DNA of 64,000 nucleotides from an uncultured bacterium (lineage in GTDB: Bacteria > Planctomycetota > JAJSAM01 > JAJVHW01). The stretch lies in the NCBI GenBank assembly GCA_937996235.1, contig CALKVK010000032.1, positions 1 to 64,000 of the forward strand. The letters are read 5' to 3'. Of this stretch, positions 28,270 to 38,897 are shown piece by piece (within the stretch, counting starts at the first letter, position 1; each line of letters opens with the position of its first letter). The notes below the pieces were generated by a model that worked only from the letters and a program-made list of their open reading frames with translations, ran no database searches and was not told the origin of the DNA. Made by a program: the position numbers and the translations under genes.

Positions 28270-29865
28270 TCAGTCGAGCACGCCGACGCCGAAGCCGTCG
28301 TCCTCGTCGGCGGCGGGCGGCTCCTCGGCCGCTGCCGGCTCCGCCTCCGGCGCGACGGCCGCGGGCTCCGGAGCGGGCTCGGGCGCAGGCTCGGGGGCCG
28401 GCGCCTCCGGGGCGGCCACGGGCGCGGGCTCGTCGAAGAGTCCGGCGGCGAAGTCGTCGTCGGGTTCGGCGGGCGCCGGCTCCGGCGGCCGCGTCGCCGC
28501 GGGCGGCGCGACCCGAGCGGGACGCTCCGGGCGCTCGCGACGTCCCGGGCGCTCCGCGCGCTCCGGACGTTCCGGACGCTCGGCGCGCTCCGTGGCCTCC
28601 GTGCGTGGCGTCGGCAGCCGACCGCGGCGCCGCGCGCGGTCGTCGGGCTGCGGCTCGCGCGGGCCCGCGTCGCGCTCGTCGCGGCGCGGCTCCGCGGTGC
28701 GCGGCGCGTCGCGCACGTCGTCGTCGCGGTCCCAGGAGGCGTCGCGCGGCGCGTCGAAGCCCTCGCGGGGCTCGTCGTCGTGACCGCCGCGGCGCCCTCG
28801 GCCGCCGCGGCGCCTGCGACGCCGCGGGCCGCGGTCGTCGTCCGGGTGGCCGCCGCCGAAGCCCTCGTCCGGTCCGGGGCCGAAGCCGTCGTCGCGGGCG
28901 TCCCTGTCGTCGCGCGGAAGCGGCGCGTCGTCGCGCCGGCGCTCGTCGCGGTGCCCGCGGCGCGGCGGAGCATCGTCCGGCGGGCCGAACTCGTCGCGTG
29001 GGCCGAAGTCGTCTCGCGGGCCGAAGTCGTCGCGTGGGCCGAAGTCGTCGCGCGGGCCGCGGTCGTCGCGCGGGCCGCGGTCGTCGCGCGGGCCGCGGTC
29101 GTCGTGGTGCCCGAACTCGCCGCGGGGGCGTCGATCGTCGCGCGGGCCGCGGTCGTCGCGCCGCGCGAAGTCGTCCCCGCGCGGACCGCGGTCGTCGCCG
29201 CGCGGTGCGTCGTCGGGACCGCGCCGACCGCGCCCGCGTCCGCCGCGGCGGCGCCGGCGGCGGCCGCCGTCGTCGCCGGCGTCGCCCGCGCCGTAGCGGT
29301 CGCGGCTCTCGTCGTCGCGACGCGGCGGACCCCGCCCCTCGTCGTCCGGCCGCCGGTCGTCGCGCCGCGGTTCGTCGCGCCGCGGGTCGTCGCGTTGGCC
29401 GCGGCCGGGGCCGCGCGCCTCGTCGTCGCGGCGTCCGCCGCGCGGCTCGCGGCGCGGCGCGTCGTCCGCGTCGTCCTCGATGTCGCTCAAGAGGATGCGC
29501 AGCCCGCGCTCGCGGTCGCGGTCGAGCCGGCCCGGGATCGGCTCCGGGTGCACGAGCTGATGGCGCGGGAGCGGCGCGCTGCGCCGGCGGGGCTCCAGGT
29601 CGTCGGGGTGGCCGCGGTCGTCGTCGCGGCGGTCCGCGGGGCGGGGTGCGCGGTCGTCGTCGCGGTAGCGGCGCGACGGGCCGTCGTCGTCACGCGAGCG
29701 CGGGCGCTCACGCGACGCACGCGCCGGCCGGTCGTCGCGGGGTCCGCGTGCGCCTCGGTCGTCCCGGCCGCCGCGGTCGTCGCGGCCGCCCCGGTCGTCG
29801 CGCGCCGGGCGCGGGCGCCTCCCGCGTCGGTCGTCGGCGTAGCCGGAGCTGGAGTCGTCGTGCAT
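28270..29865 (-). CDS. Intrinsically disordered Arg/Asp-rich repeat protein
   Basis: The product is 531 residues, starting ATG 29865. Almost the whole protein is low complexity. It has blocks of DDRGGR and DDRGPR, a run in which DDRGPR then DDFGPR repeat several times near residues 245-290, RRRRRRGGRGRGRRG patches, an ERPERPERAERPGR stretch and an acidic Ala/Pro/Glu C-terminus. One more ordered island (HPEPIPGRLDRDRERGLRILLSDIED) lies near residue 105-130. Alternating charge and RGG-like patches suggest RNA binding or condensate formation. It is next to an RluD-type rRNA-modifying enzyme, 46 bases away on the same strand. Opposite-strand frames are also open here, so the frame choice is likely but not certain. 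Confidence 0.7.
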   Translation of the reverse strand: MHDDSSSGYADDRRGRRPRPARDDRGGRDDRGGRDDRGARGPRDDRPARASRERPRSRDDDGPSRRYRDDDRAPRPADRRDDDRGHPDDLEPRRRSAPLPRHQLVHPEPIPGRLDRDRERGLRILLSDIEDDADDAPRREPRGGRRDDEARGPGRGQRDDPRRDEPRRDDRRPDDEGRGPPRRDDESRDRYGAGDAGDDGGRRRRRRGGRGRGRRGPDDAPRGDDRGPRGDDFARRDDRGPRDDRRPRGEFGHHDDRGPRDDRGPRDDRGPRDDFGPRDDFGPRDDFGPRDEFGPPDDAPPRRGHRDERRRDDAPLPRDDRDARDDGFGPGPDEGFGGGHPDDDRGPRRRRRRGGRGRRGGHDDEPREGFDAPRDASWDRDDDVRDAPRTAEPRRDERDAGPREPQPDDRARRRGRLPTPRTEATERAERPERPERAERPGRRERPERPARVAPPAATRPPEPAPAEPDDDFAAGLFDEPAPVAAPEAPAPEPAPEPAPEPAAVAPEAEPAAAEEPPAADEDDGFGVGVLD

Positions 29866-29911
29866 CGGCGCAACCTAGCGGGGAGCCCCCCTGCGCTCAA
29901 CGTCTCCCGGT

Positions 29912-30856
29912 TCAGTCGCGCAGGTGCGCCACGAGGGCCGCGATGTCGTCCGGCAGCGGCGCCTCGAAGCTCATCGGCTCGCCCGTCCGGGGGTGGCGGA
30001 AGCTCAGGCGGTGCGCGTGGAGCGCCTGGCGCGGGCAGAACTCGAGCAGCGGCCGGACGACGCCGCCGTACACGCGGTCCGACAGGATCGGGTGCCGGAT
30101 CGACGCCATGTGGACGCGGATCTGGTGCGTGCGCCCGGTGCGCGGCATGCAGCGCACGAGCGTCGCGTCGCGCAGCCGCTCGACGACCTGGTAGTACGTC
30201 TCGGACGGGCGGCCGACGTCGAGCCGCACCGCCATGCGCATCGGGTTCGTCCGGTGCGGGCCGATCGGGCCCGAGATCAGGTCGGCGTCGAGCTCGACCC
30301 GACCGCGCACGACCGCCATGTACTCCTTCTTCACGGTGCGCTCGCGGAACTGGTCGGAGAGGCCGTGGTGGGTGACGTCGTCCTTCGCCACCAGGATGAC
30401 GCCGCTCGTGTCCTTGTCGAGGCGGTGCACGATCCCGGGGCGCAGCGGGCCCTGGACGCGCGACAGCTCGCCGAAGCGGTACGCGAGCGCGTTGGCGAGG
30501 GTGCCGCCCGGCTCGCCGGCCCCGGGGTGCACCGACAGCCCCGGGGGCTTGTCGACGAGCAGCAGCCACTCGTCCTCGTAGAGCACGCGCAGGTCGATGC
30601 GCTCCGGCTTCGCGTACGGCTCGGTGCGCTGCTCGAGCCGCACCTGCACGCGGTCGCCGGTCTCGAGCCGCAGGCCCGGGCGGACCTTGCGGCCCGCGCG
30701 ACCGTTGACGGCGACGTGCCCCTCCTTGATCTGCCGCGCCAGGTTGGTGCGGCTGTACCCCGGGATCCGGCTGACGAGGAAGACGTCCAGGCGCTGCAGG
30801 TGGTCGCCGGGGCCGGCCTCGAACGTATGGTCGTACAGGCGCAGGTGCTCGGTCAC
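29912..30856 (-). CDS. RluA/RluD-family pseudouridine synthase
   Basis: The product is 314 residues, starting GTG 30856. An N-terminal S4 RNA-binding domain (about 18-75, LDVFLVSRIPGYSRTNLARQIKEGHVAVNG) is followed by the catalytic domain with HRLDKDTSG (144-152); Asp147 is the expected nucleophile. RTGRTHQIRVH is the second conserved motif. It converts specific uridines in 23S rRNA to pseudouridine; RluD-like specificity is likely from architecture but not proven. It is transcribed toward the disordered RD-rich protein gene. Confidence 0.93.
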   Translation of the reverse strand: MTEHLRLYDHTFEAGPGDHLQRLDVFLVSRIPGYSRTNLARQIKEGHVAVNGRAGRKVRPGLRLETGDRVQVRLEQRTEPYAKPERIDLRVLYEDEWLLLVDKPPGLSVHPGAGEPGGTLANALAYRFGELSRVQGPLRPGIVHRLDKDTSGVILVAKDDVTHHGLSDQFRERTVKKEYMAVVRGRVELDADLISGPIGPHRTNPMRMAVRLDVGRPSETYYQVVERLRDATLVRCMPRTGRTHQIRVHMASIRHPILSDRVYGGVVRPLLEFCPRQALHAHRLSFRHPRTGEPMSFEAPLPDDIAALVAHLRD

Positions 30857-30863
30857 GGCACCG

Positions 30864-30944
30864 ATCGTAGCGCGCGAGCCGCGCGCCGCCGCGGCCCGCC
30901 GCGGCCCGCGGCGACGTTGGCGGTGCGACCCGCGCCGCTACGAT
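30864..30944. promoter_or_regulatory. Divergent promoter region with mirrored -10-like elements
   Basis: ATCGTAGCG (30864-30872) and CGCTACGAT (30936-30944) are exact reverse complements facing opposite ways, each supplying a TACGAT -10-like hexamer toward its own gene (the pseudouridine synthase and the HEAT protein). The GCTAYNNT context recurs before other genes here. No clear -35 elements are seen. Confidence 0.4.
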
Positions 30945-30966
30945 GACCCCGCCCCCGGAGGACAGC

Positions 30967-32376
30967 GTGCAGACAGCGACGGAGACGGACGACGCGCAGC
31001 AGCAGCCGGCGCGCGGCCTGAAGGGCTTCGCGGCGTACTGGGGGCCCCCGGTGCTCCTCGGTCTGCTCGCAGGCGGTCTCATCGTCGGCGGCTGGCACCT
31101 GGTGCGGAAGCTGCGCACCTCGCCCGTGGACGGGATCGTGGCGCGCTGGTTCTGGCACGACTCCGAGACGAACGACCGGCTCGCGACCGAGATCGCGGCG
31201 CTCGGGCCGTCGGCGCGCGGGGACCTGCTCGCCGCGTTCCGCGGGGCGCCGGACCTCGACCAGCAGGTCTGGATCGCGCAGCGGCTCCTGGCCGAGCCGT
31301 TCTTCGAGCGCAAGGCGCTGGTCGAGTTCGCGCGCAGCGGAACCGGGGCGGCGCACCGCGCCGCGGCGGTCGCGCTCGCGCTCGACCTGCGCGAGGAGGC
31401 CGACCCGGACCTCGTGATGCCGGGCGTCGTCGAGTGGCTGACCGACATGGAGGTCGACTCGCACGAGCTCGCGATCGCGGCCGCGGCCGCGCTCGGCCCG
31501 CTGCCGCCCCCGTGGCACGAGCGCGTCCGCGACGCGCTGATGGCGATCGTGCGGTTCCGCCCGCCGCCGGGCACCGACCCGGACTTCGACTTCACGCCCG
31601 ACGACCGCGAGACCGCGATCCTCGTGGGCATCGGGCAGTACGCGACCGAGCCGGACGTGCAGGCGCTGCTCGAGGCGGAGATGACCGACGAGAGCGAGCC
31701 GGCACACACGCGCGTCGCGGCGATCCGCGCGCTCGCGGAGCACCAGGTCTTCGGCTCGTTCGAGCCGTGGCGGCGCGCGGCGAAGTCGGCGGACCCCGTC
31801 GTGCGCCAGGCGCTCGCGGACAACCTGCTGCGCACGCAGGACCGCTCGGTCTTCGACATCCTCCAGCCGCTGCACGAGGACGAGAACGAGTTCGTCCGCA
31901 GCAGCAGCGTCGAGACGCAGACCGCGCGGCGGCAGTCGACGATCCTGCCGGTCGTGCACCAGCTCCTCGAGGACTGGAGCCCCGAGGTGCGCTTCTACAC
32001 GCTGCTGGCGGTCGCCGCGTTCAAGGACGAGCCCGGCAACCCGGAGCGCTGCGGGCACGTGTTGCGGATGCTCGAGGAGAGCGACGAGCCGCTCGACGTC
32101 GCGGGCGCGATCCTCGCCCTCTCGCGCATCACCGGCGAGGTGTACGGCGTGCGCGAGATCGACGTGCACCAGCTCATGGACGAGGTCGACGAGGACGCGC
32201 TCGAGGCGTTCGTCAAGGACGCCGACGGGCGGCGCGAGGCGGCGGCGAAGTGGCGCGACAAGTTCGGCGGCGCCGCCGTGTACACCGACGGCGACCGCCG
32301 CAAGGCGCTCGAGGCGCTCGCGCAGCACAAGGACCCCGAGAACCGCGCGCGCGCCGAGAAGCTGCTCGCGCAGTAG
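30967..32376 (+). CDS. Membrane-anchored HEAT-repeat protein
   Basis: The product is 469 residues if started at GTG 30967, which has GGAGG at 30957-30961 and spacing of 5. ATG 30943 in the same frame would add 8 residues but lacks a site. One membrane helix (GPPVLLGLLAGGLIVGGWHLV) follows a short polar N-terminus. The rest is alpha-helical with HEAT-like units (for example GTGAAHRAAAVALALDLREEAD and DPVVRQALADNLLRTQD). It is probably a membrane-tethered scaffold. No enzymatic motif was found, and the neighbours give no direct hint. Confidence 0.78.
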   Translation: MQTATETDDAQQQPARGLKGFAAYWGPPVLLGLLAGGLIVGGWHLVRKLRTSPVDGIVARWFWHDSETNDRLATEIAALGPSARGDLLAAFRGAPDLDQQVWIAQRLLAEPFFERKALVEFARSGTGAAHRAAAVALALDLREEADPDLVMPGVVEWLTDMEVDSHELAIAAAAALGPLPPPWHERVRDALMAIVRFRPPPGTDPDFDFTPDDRETAILVGIGQYATEPDVQALLEAEMTDESEPAHTRVAAIRALAEHQVFGSFEPWRRAAKSADPVVRQALADNLLRTQDRSVFDILQPLHEDENEFVRSSSVETQTARRQSTILPVVHQLLEDWSPEVRFYTLLAVAAFKDEPGNPERCGHVLRMLEESDEPLDVAGAILALSRITGEVYGVREIDVHQLMDEVDEDALEAFVKDADGRREAAAKWRDKFGGAAVYTDGDRRKALEALAQHKDPENRARAEKLLAQ

Positions 32377-32403
32377 CCCCGTCGGCGCGCCGCAGCGCCC
32401 GCG

Positions 32404-33846
32404 CTACCAGGAGCGCTGGACGTTCTCCGTCTCGCCGCGGAAGCGGATCTCGAAGCGGTTCACGCCGTCCTGCACGAGGTCCCCGCGGATGCGCGCGCGG
32501 ACCTCGTCGAAGCTCGGCGCGGGGCGCCGCTCCTCGACGAGCACCAGGTGGTAGCCCGCGTCGCCGCGCACGGGCCCCTGCACCTGCCCCAGCGTCCCGT
32601 CGAACGCGGCCGTCTCGAGCGCCCGCTGCCCCTGGAGCATCGGCCGCGTCCACGCGACGGGCTCCCCGGCGCGCGCCTGCGCCTCCTGGTCGCGCACGCG
32701 GCGCTTCGCGACGCGTGTGATCGCGAGGGCGAGGCCGCCCGCCGGGCGCTGCGCCTCGGGCAGGTGCAGGCCGGCCGCCTCGAACACCTCGGCCTTCGCC
32801 TCGAGGGCGATGTCGAACGCCTGGCGGAACGTCGGCAGGCGGAAGCCGTCGGGCGTCTTCGCGTCGGGCGTCGAGTCGCTCGCCGGGACGAAGATCTCGC
32901 GCACGAGCGCGCGCTCGCCGTAGGCCTCGCGGTGCGCCTCCCAGAAGCTGCGCACGTCGTCGTCGCCGACGCCCCGCTCGACCATGCGCCGCAGCGCGAT
33001 CCGCGCCCGGAACACGCGGTCGGCGCGCAGCTCGGCCTCGCCGAACCCGCGCGACTGCTGCAGGAACTGGTCGAAGGTCACGCCGGTGCCGCGCACCTGC
33101 GGCTCCTCCGCGAAGCGCTGGCGCAGGTCGGCCAGCGCCAGCTCGACGTCGGCGTCGGAGATCGTCACGCCCTGCGCCGCGGCCTCGTGCTCGGCGGCGG
33201 CGGCGATCACGAGCTCGTTGCCGGCGGCCGCCACCATCTCGACGGGGAGCTTCGCGCGCAGGCGCCGCGCGAGGTCGGCGGTCAGAACCTCGTGCGTGCC
33301 GATGCGCGCGACGACGCCGTCGGGCAGCCCCTCGTACGCGACGCCCGCGCGCTTGCGGACGGACGTCAGCCAGAGCTTCATGCGGGCCTCGGAGAGGTCC
33401 TCGCCGGGCGGCGAGCCGAGGTCGGCGCGCGCCATCTTCTGGCGCAGCAGGAACTCGTGCGCCGTGGCCAGGAACTCCTCGCGCGACGAGGCCTCCTTGT
33501 AGACGTCCTCGATCGACGCCTGCCCGCCGCTCTGCCGCTTGATGCGCTCGTCCCAGTCGCGCACGTACGCGTCGATCTCGGCCTCGCTGACGGTGACCGC
33601 GCGGCGCTCCGCCTCGGCGTGCACGCAGAAGTCGTCCACGAGCTCGTTCAGCGCCGCGCGGCCGCGCTCCGTGTACCGGTAGGTCTGGAGGATGCGGTCC
33701 AGCAGCTCGGACTCGCGGATGTCGCGCCCGTACACGCGCGCCACGACGCCCGGCGGGAGCGCGTCACCCTCCGCGGCGTGCGCAGGCGCGGCGACGGCCA
33801 GCGCCGTCGCCGCGACGAGTGCGAGCGCGATCTTCCGGTAGCGCAT
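32404..33846 (-). CDS. Exported SurA/PrsA-like parvulin-type peptidyl-prolyl isomerase
   Basis: The product is 480 residues. ATG 33846 with GGAGG upstream is preferred over the longer in-frame start at 33867. The signal peptide ends at APAHAAEG. The N-terminal half is helical like the SurA chaperone module (RDIRESELLDRILQTYRYTERGRAALNELVDDF). The C-terminal part carries a diverged rotamase-like segment ending DAGYHLVLVEERRPAPSFDEVRARIRGDL. It is probably a periplasmic foldase for outer-membrane proteins. It lies 17 bases behind the 5'-nucleotidase gene and is likely co-transcribed with it. Confidence 0.78.
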   Translation of the reverse strand: MRYRKIALALVAATALAVAAPAHAAEGDALPPGVVARVYGRDIRESELLDRILQTYRYTERGRAALNELVDDFCVHAEAERRAVTVSEAEIDAYVRDWDERIKRQSGGQASIEDVYKEASSREEFLATAHEFLLRQKMARADLGSPPGEDLSEARMKLWLTSVRKRAGVAYEGLPDGVVARIGTHEVLTADLARRLRAKLPVEMVAAAGNELVIAAAAEHEAAAQGVTISDADVELALADLRQRFAEEPQVRGTGVTFDQFLQQSRGFGEAELRADRVFRARIALRRMVERGVGDDDVRSFWEAHREAYGERALVREIFVPASDSTPDAKTPDGFRLPTFRQAFDIALEAKAEVFEAAGLHLPEAQRPAGGLALAITRVAKRRVRDQEAQARAGEPVAWTRPMLQGQRALETAAFDGTLGQVQGPVRGDAGYHLVLVEERRPAPSFDEVRARIRGDLVQDGVNRFEIRFRGETENVQRSW

Positions 33847-33863
33847 CCGAGGCCTCCGTACGG

Positions 33864-35234
33864 TCACTTGCCGTCCGCGGCCCTGCGGGGCAGCGGGCGG
33901 CCTTCGGGGTCGAACCCGCCATGCGAGCGCACCCAGCCCACGACTTCGTCACGGAGCTGGCGTCCCGTGTCCTCGACGGGCACGTCGCGCAGGCCGAGGT
34001 ACTTCGACTGCTGGTCGGCCACGTACGAGCTCGTCGCGAGCGTGTACTCGTGGGCGGGATCGTAGCGCGCCCCGAGGCGCTCGCGCGCGAACGCCGGGAG
34101 GTCGCGGCCCCGCACGCGCAGCCGCACGAGCGTGCCGTCGAACGGCAGCACCTCCCAGACGTGGCGGATGCTGATGTCGCCCGCGGCGACGTCGGCGCGG
34201 ACGCCCGAGGCGTTCTGGTAGCCGAGGTCGGCGTCCGCGAGGTCCGCGAGGATCGCCTCGAGGCGCTCGCGCAGCGCGCGCCGGTCGAGGCGGCGGCTCG
34301 TACGCCCGATCACCTCGGCGACCTGGTCCGCGACGCGCGCCTCCCACGCGTCCACGAGCTCCTGGACCGCGCCGTCGCGCGGGCCGCTCTCGGGGTCGAC
34401 GCGCTCGAGCCGCGCGGTCGTCGTCGCGACGCGGCGCGCCTGCGTGTCGTACTCGAGGTCCACGACGCCCACGAACGCGCCGTTCGAGCGCGCCTGCACG
34501 ATGCGCGTCGAGCCGACGAGCAGTCCCGTGCGCAGCTCGGTGTGCGAGTGCCCGCCGACGATCACGTCGATGCCCGGCACCGCGCCCGCGAGGGCGGCGT
34601 CCTCCTCGACGCCGACGTGCGTGAGGAGCACGAGCACGTCGCAGCGCGCGCGCAGCTCCGGCACGAGGCGCTTCGCGGCCTCGAGCGGCGCCTCGAAGGT
34701 GCAGCCCGCGGTCGCCGCGCGCGCCGTCATGCGCGGCACCTCGGCGGTGACGAGCCCGAGCACGCCGACGCGCAGGCCGCCGACCTCGAACACGTGGCTC
34801 TCGCCGTCCGCGAGCAGCGCACCGTCCGGACCGCGCGCGTTCGCGCAGAGCAGCGGGAAGCTCGCGCGCTCGCGGAACTCGGCCACGAGCGCGTGCCCGT
34901 GGTCGAACTCGTGGTTGCCGAGCGTGCCCGCGTCGTAGCGCAGCGCGGAGAGCACGTCGAAGATCGGGCGCCCCTGGAACGCCGTCGAGACCGGCGTGCC
35001 GCTGATGCAGTCGCCCGCGTCGAGGAACAGTGCGGCATCCGCCTCGGCGCGCAGCCGCGCCGCGAGCCCCGCGGTCGCGGCGGCGCGCTCCACGTGGCCG
35101 TGCAGGTCGTTGGTGTGGACGATGCGCAGCCGCAGCACGCGCGCGGCCGCGGCGTCGGCCCGCAGGCCTAGGCCGAGGACGAGCAGCGCGGCGGCGGCTC
35201 GCAGGACGCGTACGGCGGCGGGGGCGGCGGACAC
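33864..35234 (-). CDS. Exported 5'-nucleotidase / UshA-type metallophosphatase
   Basis: The product is 456 residues, starting GTG 35234 with a hydrophobic leader. The metallophosphoesterase motifs are intact: HTNDLHGH (40-47), DAGDCISGTP, GNHEFDHG (106-113), LLTHVGVEED and GGHSHTEL. A C-terminal 5'-nucleotidase domain follows with GYQNASGVRADVAAGDI and WEVLPFDGTLVRLRV, the usual nucleotide-binding region. It probably dephosphorylates extracytoplasmic nucleotides or UDP-sugars, salvaging phosphate and nucleosides. It is about 50-90 residues shorter than E. coli UshA. No PHO-box-like repeat was found upstream. Confidence 0.92.
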   Translation of the reverse strand: MSAAPAAVRVLRAAAALLVLGLGLRADAAAARVLRLRIVHTNDLHGHVERAAATAGLAARLRAEADAALFLDAGDCISGTPVSTAFQGRPIFDVLSALRYDAGTLGNHEFDHGHALVAEFRERASFPLLCANARGPDGALLADGESHVFEVGGLRVGVLGLVTAEVPRMTARAATAGCTFEAPLEAAKRLVPELRARCDVLVLLTHVGVEEDAALAGAVPGIDVIVGGHSHTELRTGLLVGSTRIVQARSNGAFVGVVDLEYDTQARRVATTTARLERVDPESGPRDGAVQELVDAWEARVADQVAEVIGRTSRRLDRRALRERLEAILADLADADLGYQNASGVRADVAAGDISIRHVWEVLPFDGTLVRLRVRGRDLPAFARERLGARYDPAHEYTLATSSYVADQQSKYLGLRDVPVEDTGRQLRDEVVGWVRSHGGFDPEGRPLPRRAADGK

Positions 35235-35386
35235 GTGACCGCCACGTTACGTGGACCCGCTCCCCTGCCGAAGCCTCGGGGAGGCGGCCGCACGCGGCTG
35301 CGCGCGAGGCCGGAGGCGGCTCGCGCGCGCGCCGCGGACGCGCCGCCGCCGTCGCGAAGTGCGCGAGCCCGCAGCGCAGGCGGGGC

Positions 35387-35392
35387 TATGCT
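35387..35392 (+). promoter_or_regulatory. Candidate -10 element (TATGCT) upstream of the lipoprotein-kdsB unit
   Basis: TATGCT in the GGGGCTATGCTCGC context lies 25 bases before ATG 35417, with GGAGG at 35404-35408 between them. No clear -35 is seen. It matches the recurring GCTAYNNT context of this window. Confidence 0.35.
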
Positions 35393-35416
35393 CGCCCCCT
35401 GTCGGAGGTGCCCCGG

Positions 35417-36034
35417 ATGAGCTGTGCGACTCTCGTCTCCCGTGCCCGCCGCGCGCTCTCTCTCGTCGCCTGCGCGGCCCTGTGCGTGACCGCGGCGGCC
35501 TGCGCCAGCGGCGGCGGATCGAGCGGCGGCGAACTCGAGCGCCCCGAGGCCCGGCCGGTGCGGCAGGGCGACGCGGTCAGCGGCGAGGTGTTCGTGAGCT
35601 GGCGCAACCTCGACCCGCGCAACCCGGCCGTCACGCAGACGATCGTCAACGAGTCGTCGGAGCTCGGACGCGCGCTCGCGTCGGGGCGGAAGAACTCCGC
35701 CGACGTGCGCGTGCTCGGCGACGCCGACATGGGCACGCTGCTCGCGCAGCTCGAGGACATCGGCTTCTTCCGCTACGCCACCGAGGGCATGGGGCTCGAC
35801 AACGCGCCCGACGTCCCCGGCCGGCGCGGGATCGTGGTCGTCGAGCGCGACGGGCGCACGTGGGGCCTCATGCTCACGCCGGGCGCCGGACGCACGCCGA
35901 TCCCCGCCGCCTACCGCGACGCGAAGGGCGTGATCCTCGTCGCGCACAGCTCGCTCCCGGGCATGGACGTGAAGGTCAACGTCGATGCCGACCGGGTCTT
36001 CTCGGCACCGCCGATCGGGCTGAAGAGGCGCTGA
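35417..36034 (+). CDS. Lipoprotein of unknown function
   Basis: The product is 205 residues. ATG 35417 has GGAGG at 35404-35408. A type II signal peptide ends in TAAAC followed by ASGGGSSGG, a lipobox with flexible linker. The mature domain contains FVSWRNLDPRNPAVTQTIVNESSELGRAL, GTLLAQLEDIGFFRYA and GIVVVERDGRTWGL. I recognise no family. The stop overlaps the kdsB start by one base (TGATG), so it is translationally coupled to Kdo activation and may be an envelope protein linked to lipopolysaccharide. Confidence 0.75.
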   Translation: MSCATLVSRARRALSLVACAALCVTAAACASGGGSSGGELERPEARPVRQGDAVSGEVFVSWRNLDPRNPAVTQTIVNESSELGRALASGRKNSADVRVLGDADMGTLLAQLEDIGFFRYATEGMGLDNAPDVPGRRGIVVVERDGRTWGLMLTPGAGRTPIPAAYRDAKGVILVAHSSLPGMDVKVNVDADRVFSAPPIGLKRR

Positions 36035-36810
36035 TGGCCGCGCCGCGCGGCGGCGGGGGCGTGCTGGTGGTCGTGCCGGCGCGGCTCGCCGCGACGCGGC
36101 TGCCCCGCAAGCCGCTGCTCGAGGCGGGGGGCAGGCCGCTCGTGCAGCACGTGGTCGAGCGCGCGCGCGCCGTGCGCAGCGCGACGGCGCTGCTCGTCGC
36201 GACCGACAGCGACGAGATCGCCGCGGCCGCGCGCGCCGCGGGCGCCGACGCGGTGCTGACCTCTCCGGACTGCGCGTCCGGCACCGACCGCGTGGCGGAG
36301 GCCGCGCGCGAGCGCGGCGAGGAGCTCGTCGTCAACCTGCAGGGCGACGAGCCGGAGTTCGAACCGGACGACGTGGACGCGCTGGTTGCCGCGATGCTCG
36401 CGGACCCGTCCCTGCCCATGGGTACGATCGCCGTACCGGCGGCGCCCGGAGAGGCCGAGCGTCCGTCCGTCGTGAAGGTCGTGCGCGACGCGGCCGGGAG
36501 AGCCCTGTACTTCTCCCGCGCGGCGATCCCGCACGTGCGCGATCCGCAGGATCCGGAGCCCGCCGCGCGGGCCCCGGTGCTGCGGCACGTGGGCATCTAC
36601 GCCTTCCGGCGCGACGCGCTCGCCCGCTTCGCGGCGCTGCCGCCGACCCCGCTGGAACGCACGGAGAAGCTGGAGCAGCTCCGCGCGCTCGAGAACGGGT
36701 GGCGGATCGCGGTGGTCCTCGGACGCCGCGCGCCGCCGGGCATCGACACGCCCGAGGACCTGGAGGCGTTCCGGCGGCGCGTGGCCGCACGGGAGGCCGC
36801 GGCCGGCTGA
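36034..36810 (+). CDS. kdsB: 3-deoxy-manno-octulosonate cytidylyltransferase (CMP-Kdo synthetase)
   Basis: The product is 258 residues, a normal length. ATG 36034 shares its A with the previous TGA. The nucleotidyltransferase start VVVPARLAATRLPRKPLLEAGGRPLVQHV, NLQGDEPEFEPDDVD and the ALYFSRAAIPHVRD region with HVGIYAFRRDAL are diagnostic. It activates Kdo with CTP for the lipopolysaccharide inner core. The following gene is pyrG, which makes CTP, the co-substrate. kdsA lies 6 kb away on the other strand. Confidence 0.95.
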   Translation: MAAPRGGGGVLVVVPARLAATRLPRKPLLEAGGRPLVQHVVERARAVRSATALLVATDSDEIAAAARAAGADAVLTSPDCASGTDRVAEAARERGEELVVNLQGDEPEFEPDDVDALVAAMLADPSLPMGTIAVPAAPGEAERPSVVKVVRDAAGRALYFSRAAIPHVRDPQDPEPAARAPVLRHVGIYAFRRDALARFAALPPTPLERTEKLEQLRALENGWRIAVVLGRRAPPGIDTPEDLEAFRRRVAAREAAAG

Positions 36811-36863
36811 GCGGCGAGGCGGCGCGGGCACGAGCCGGGCAGGAGCAGAGAGGAGCGGCTGAC

Positions 36864-38596
<1,733 letters not shown>

Positions 38597-38600
<4 letters not shown>

Positions 38601-38854
38601 GCGTGCCGCCGCAGCTCCCGAAGCCGTCGTTCGACGTCCTGGTGCAGGTGCTCGCGACGCCCGTCTACGTGCACCTCGGACTGCTCGACAACCCGACGAC
38701 GGGCCGCGCCGAGAAGGACGCGGACCAGGCGCGGTGGGCGCTCGACCTGCTGCACGTGCTGCGCGACGCGCTCGACCGCGGCGTCTCCGCCGACGAGCGC
38801 CGGCGCCTCGACCAGATGCTGCATCAGCTGCGCGAGGCGGCGCGCGGCACGTGA
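38597..38854 (+). CDS. Small DUF1844-like protein
   Basis: The product is 85 residues, starting GTG 38597, which overlaps the pyrG stop. The sequence FDVLVQVLATPVYVHLGLLDNPTTGRAEKDADQARWALDLLHVLRD matches my recollection of the DUF1844 pattern (a short helical protein with LG and hydrophobic segments). The role is unknown. Translational coupling to pyrG is direct. No signal peptide or metal motif is present. Confidence 0.8.
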
Positions 38855-38860
38855 GCTGAC

Positions 38861-38881
38861 GCGCGCCGCGTCACGGCGCGC
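38861..38881 (+). terminator. Short GC hairpin after the pyrG unit
   Basis: gcgcgccg (38861-38868) and cggcgcgc (38874-38881) pair around a 5-base loop just after the last stop of the kdsB-pyrG unit. There is no T-tract, so termination strength is uncertain. Confidence 0.45.
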
Positions 38882-38897
38882 GCGGGTCGTCGGCACC

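Noticed and set aside
35242..35254. CCACG-TTA-CGTGG dyad before the 5'-nucleotidase gene, considered as a second PHO box or operator.
   Set aside because: It lacks the TTC-type 11-bp repeats of the phosphate promoters, and a short 5-base arm dyad in GC-rich DNA is weak evidence.
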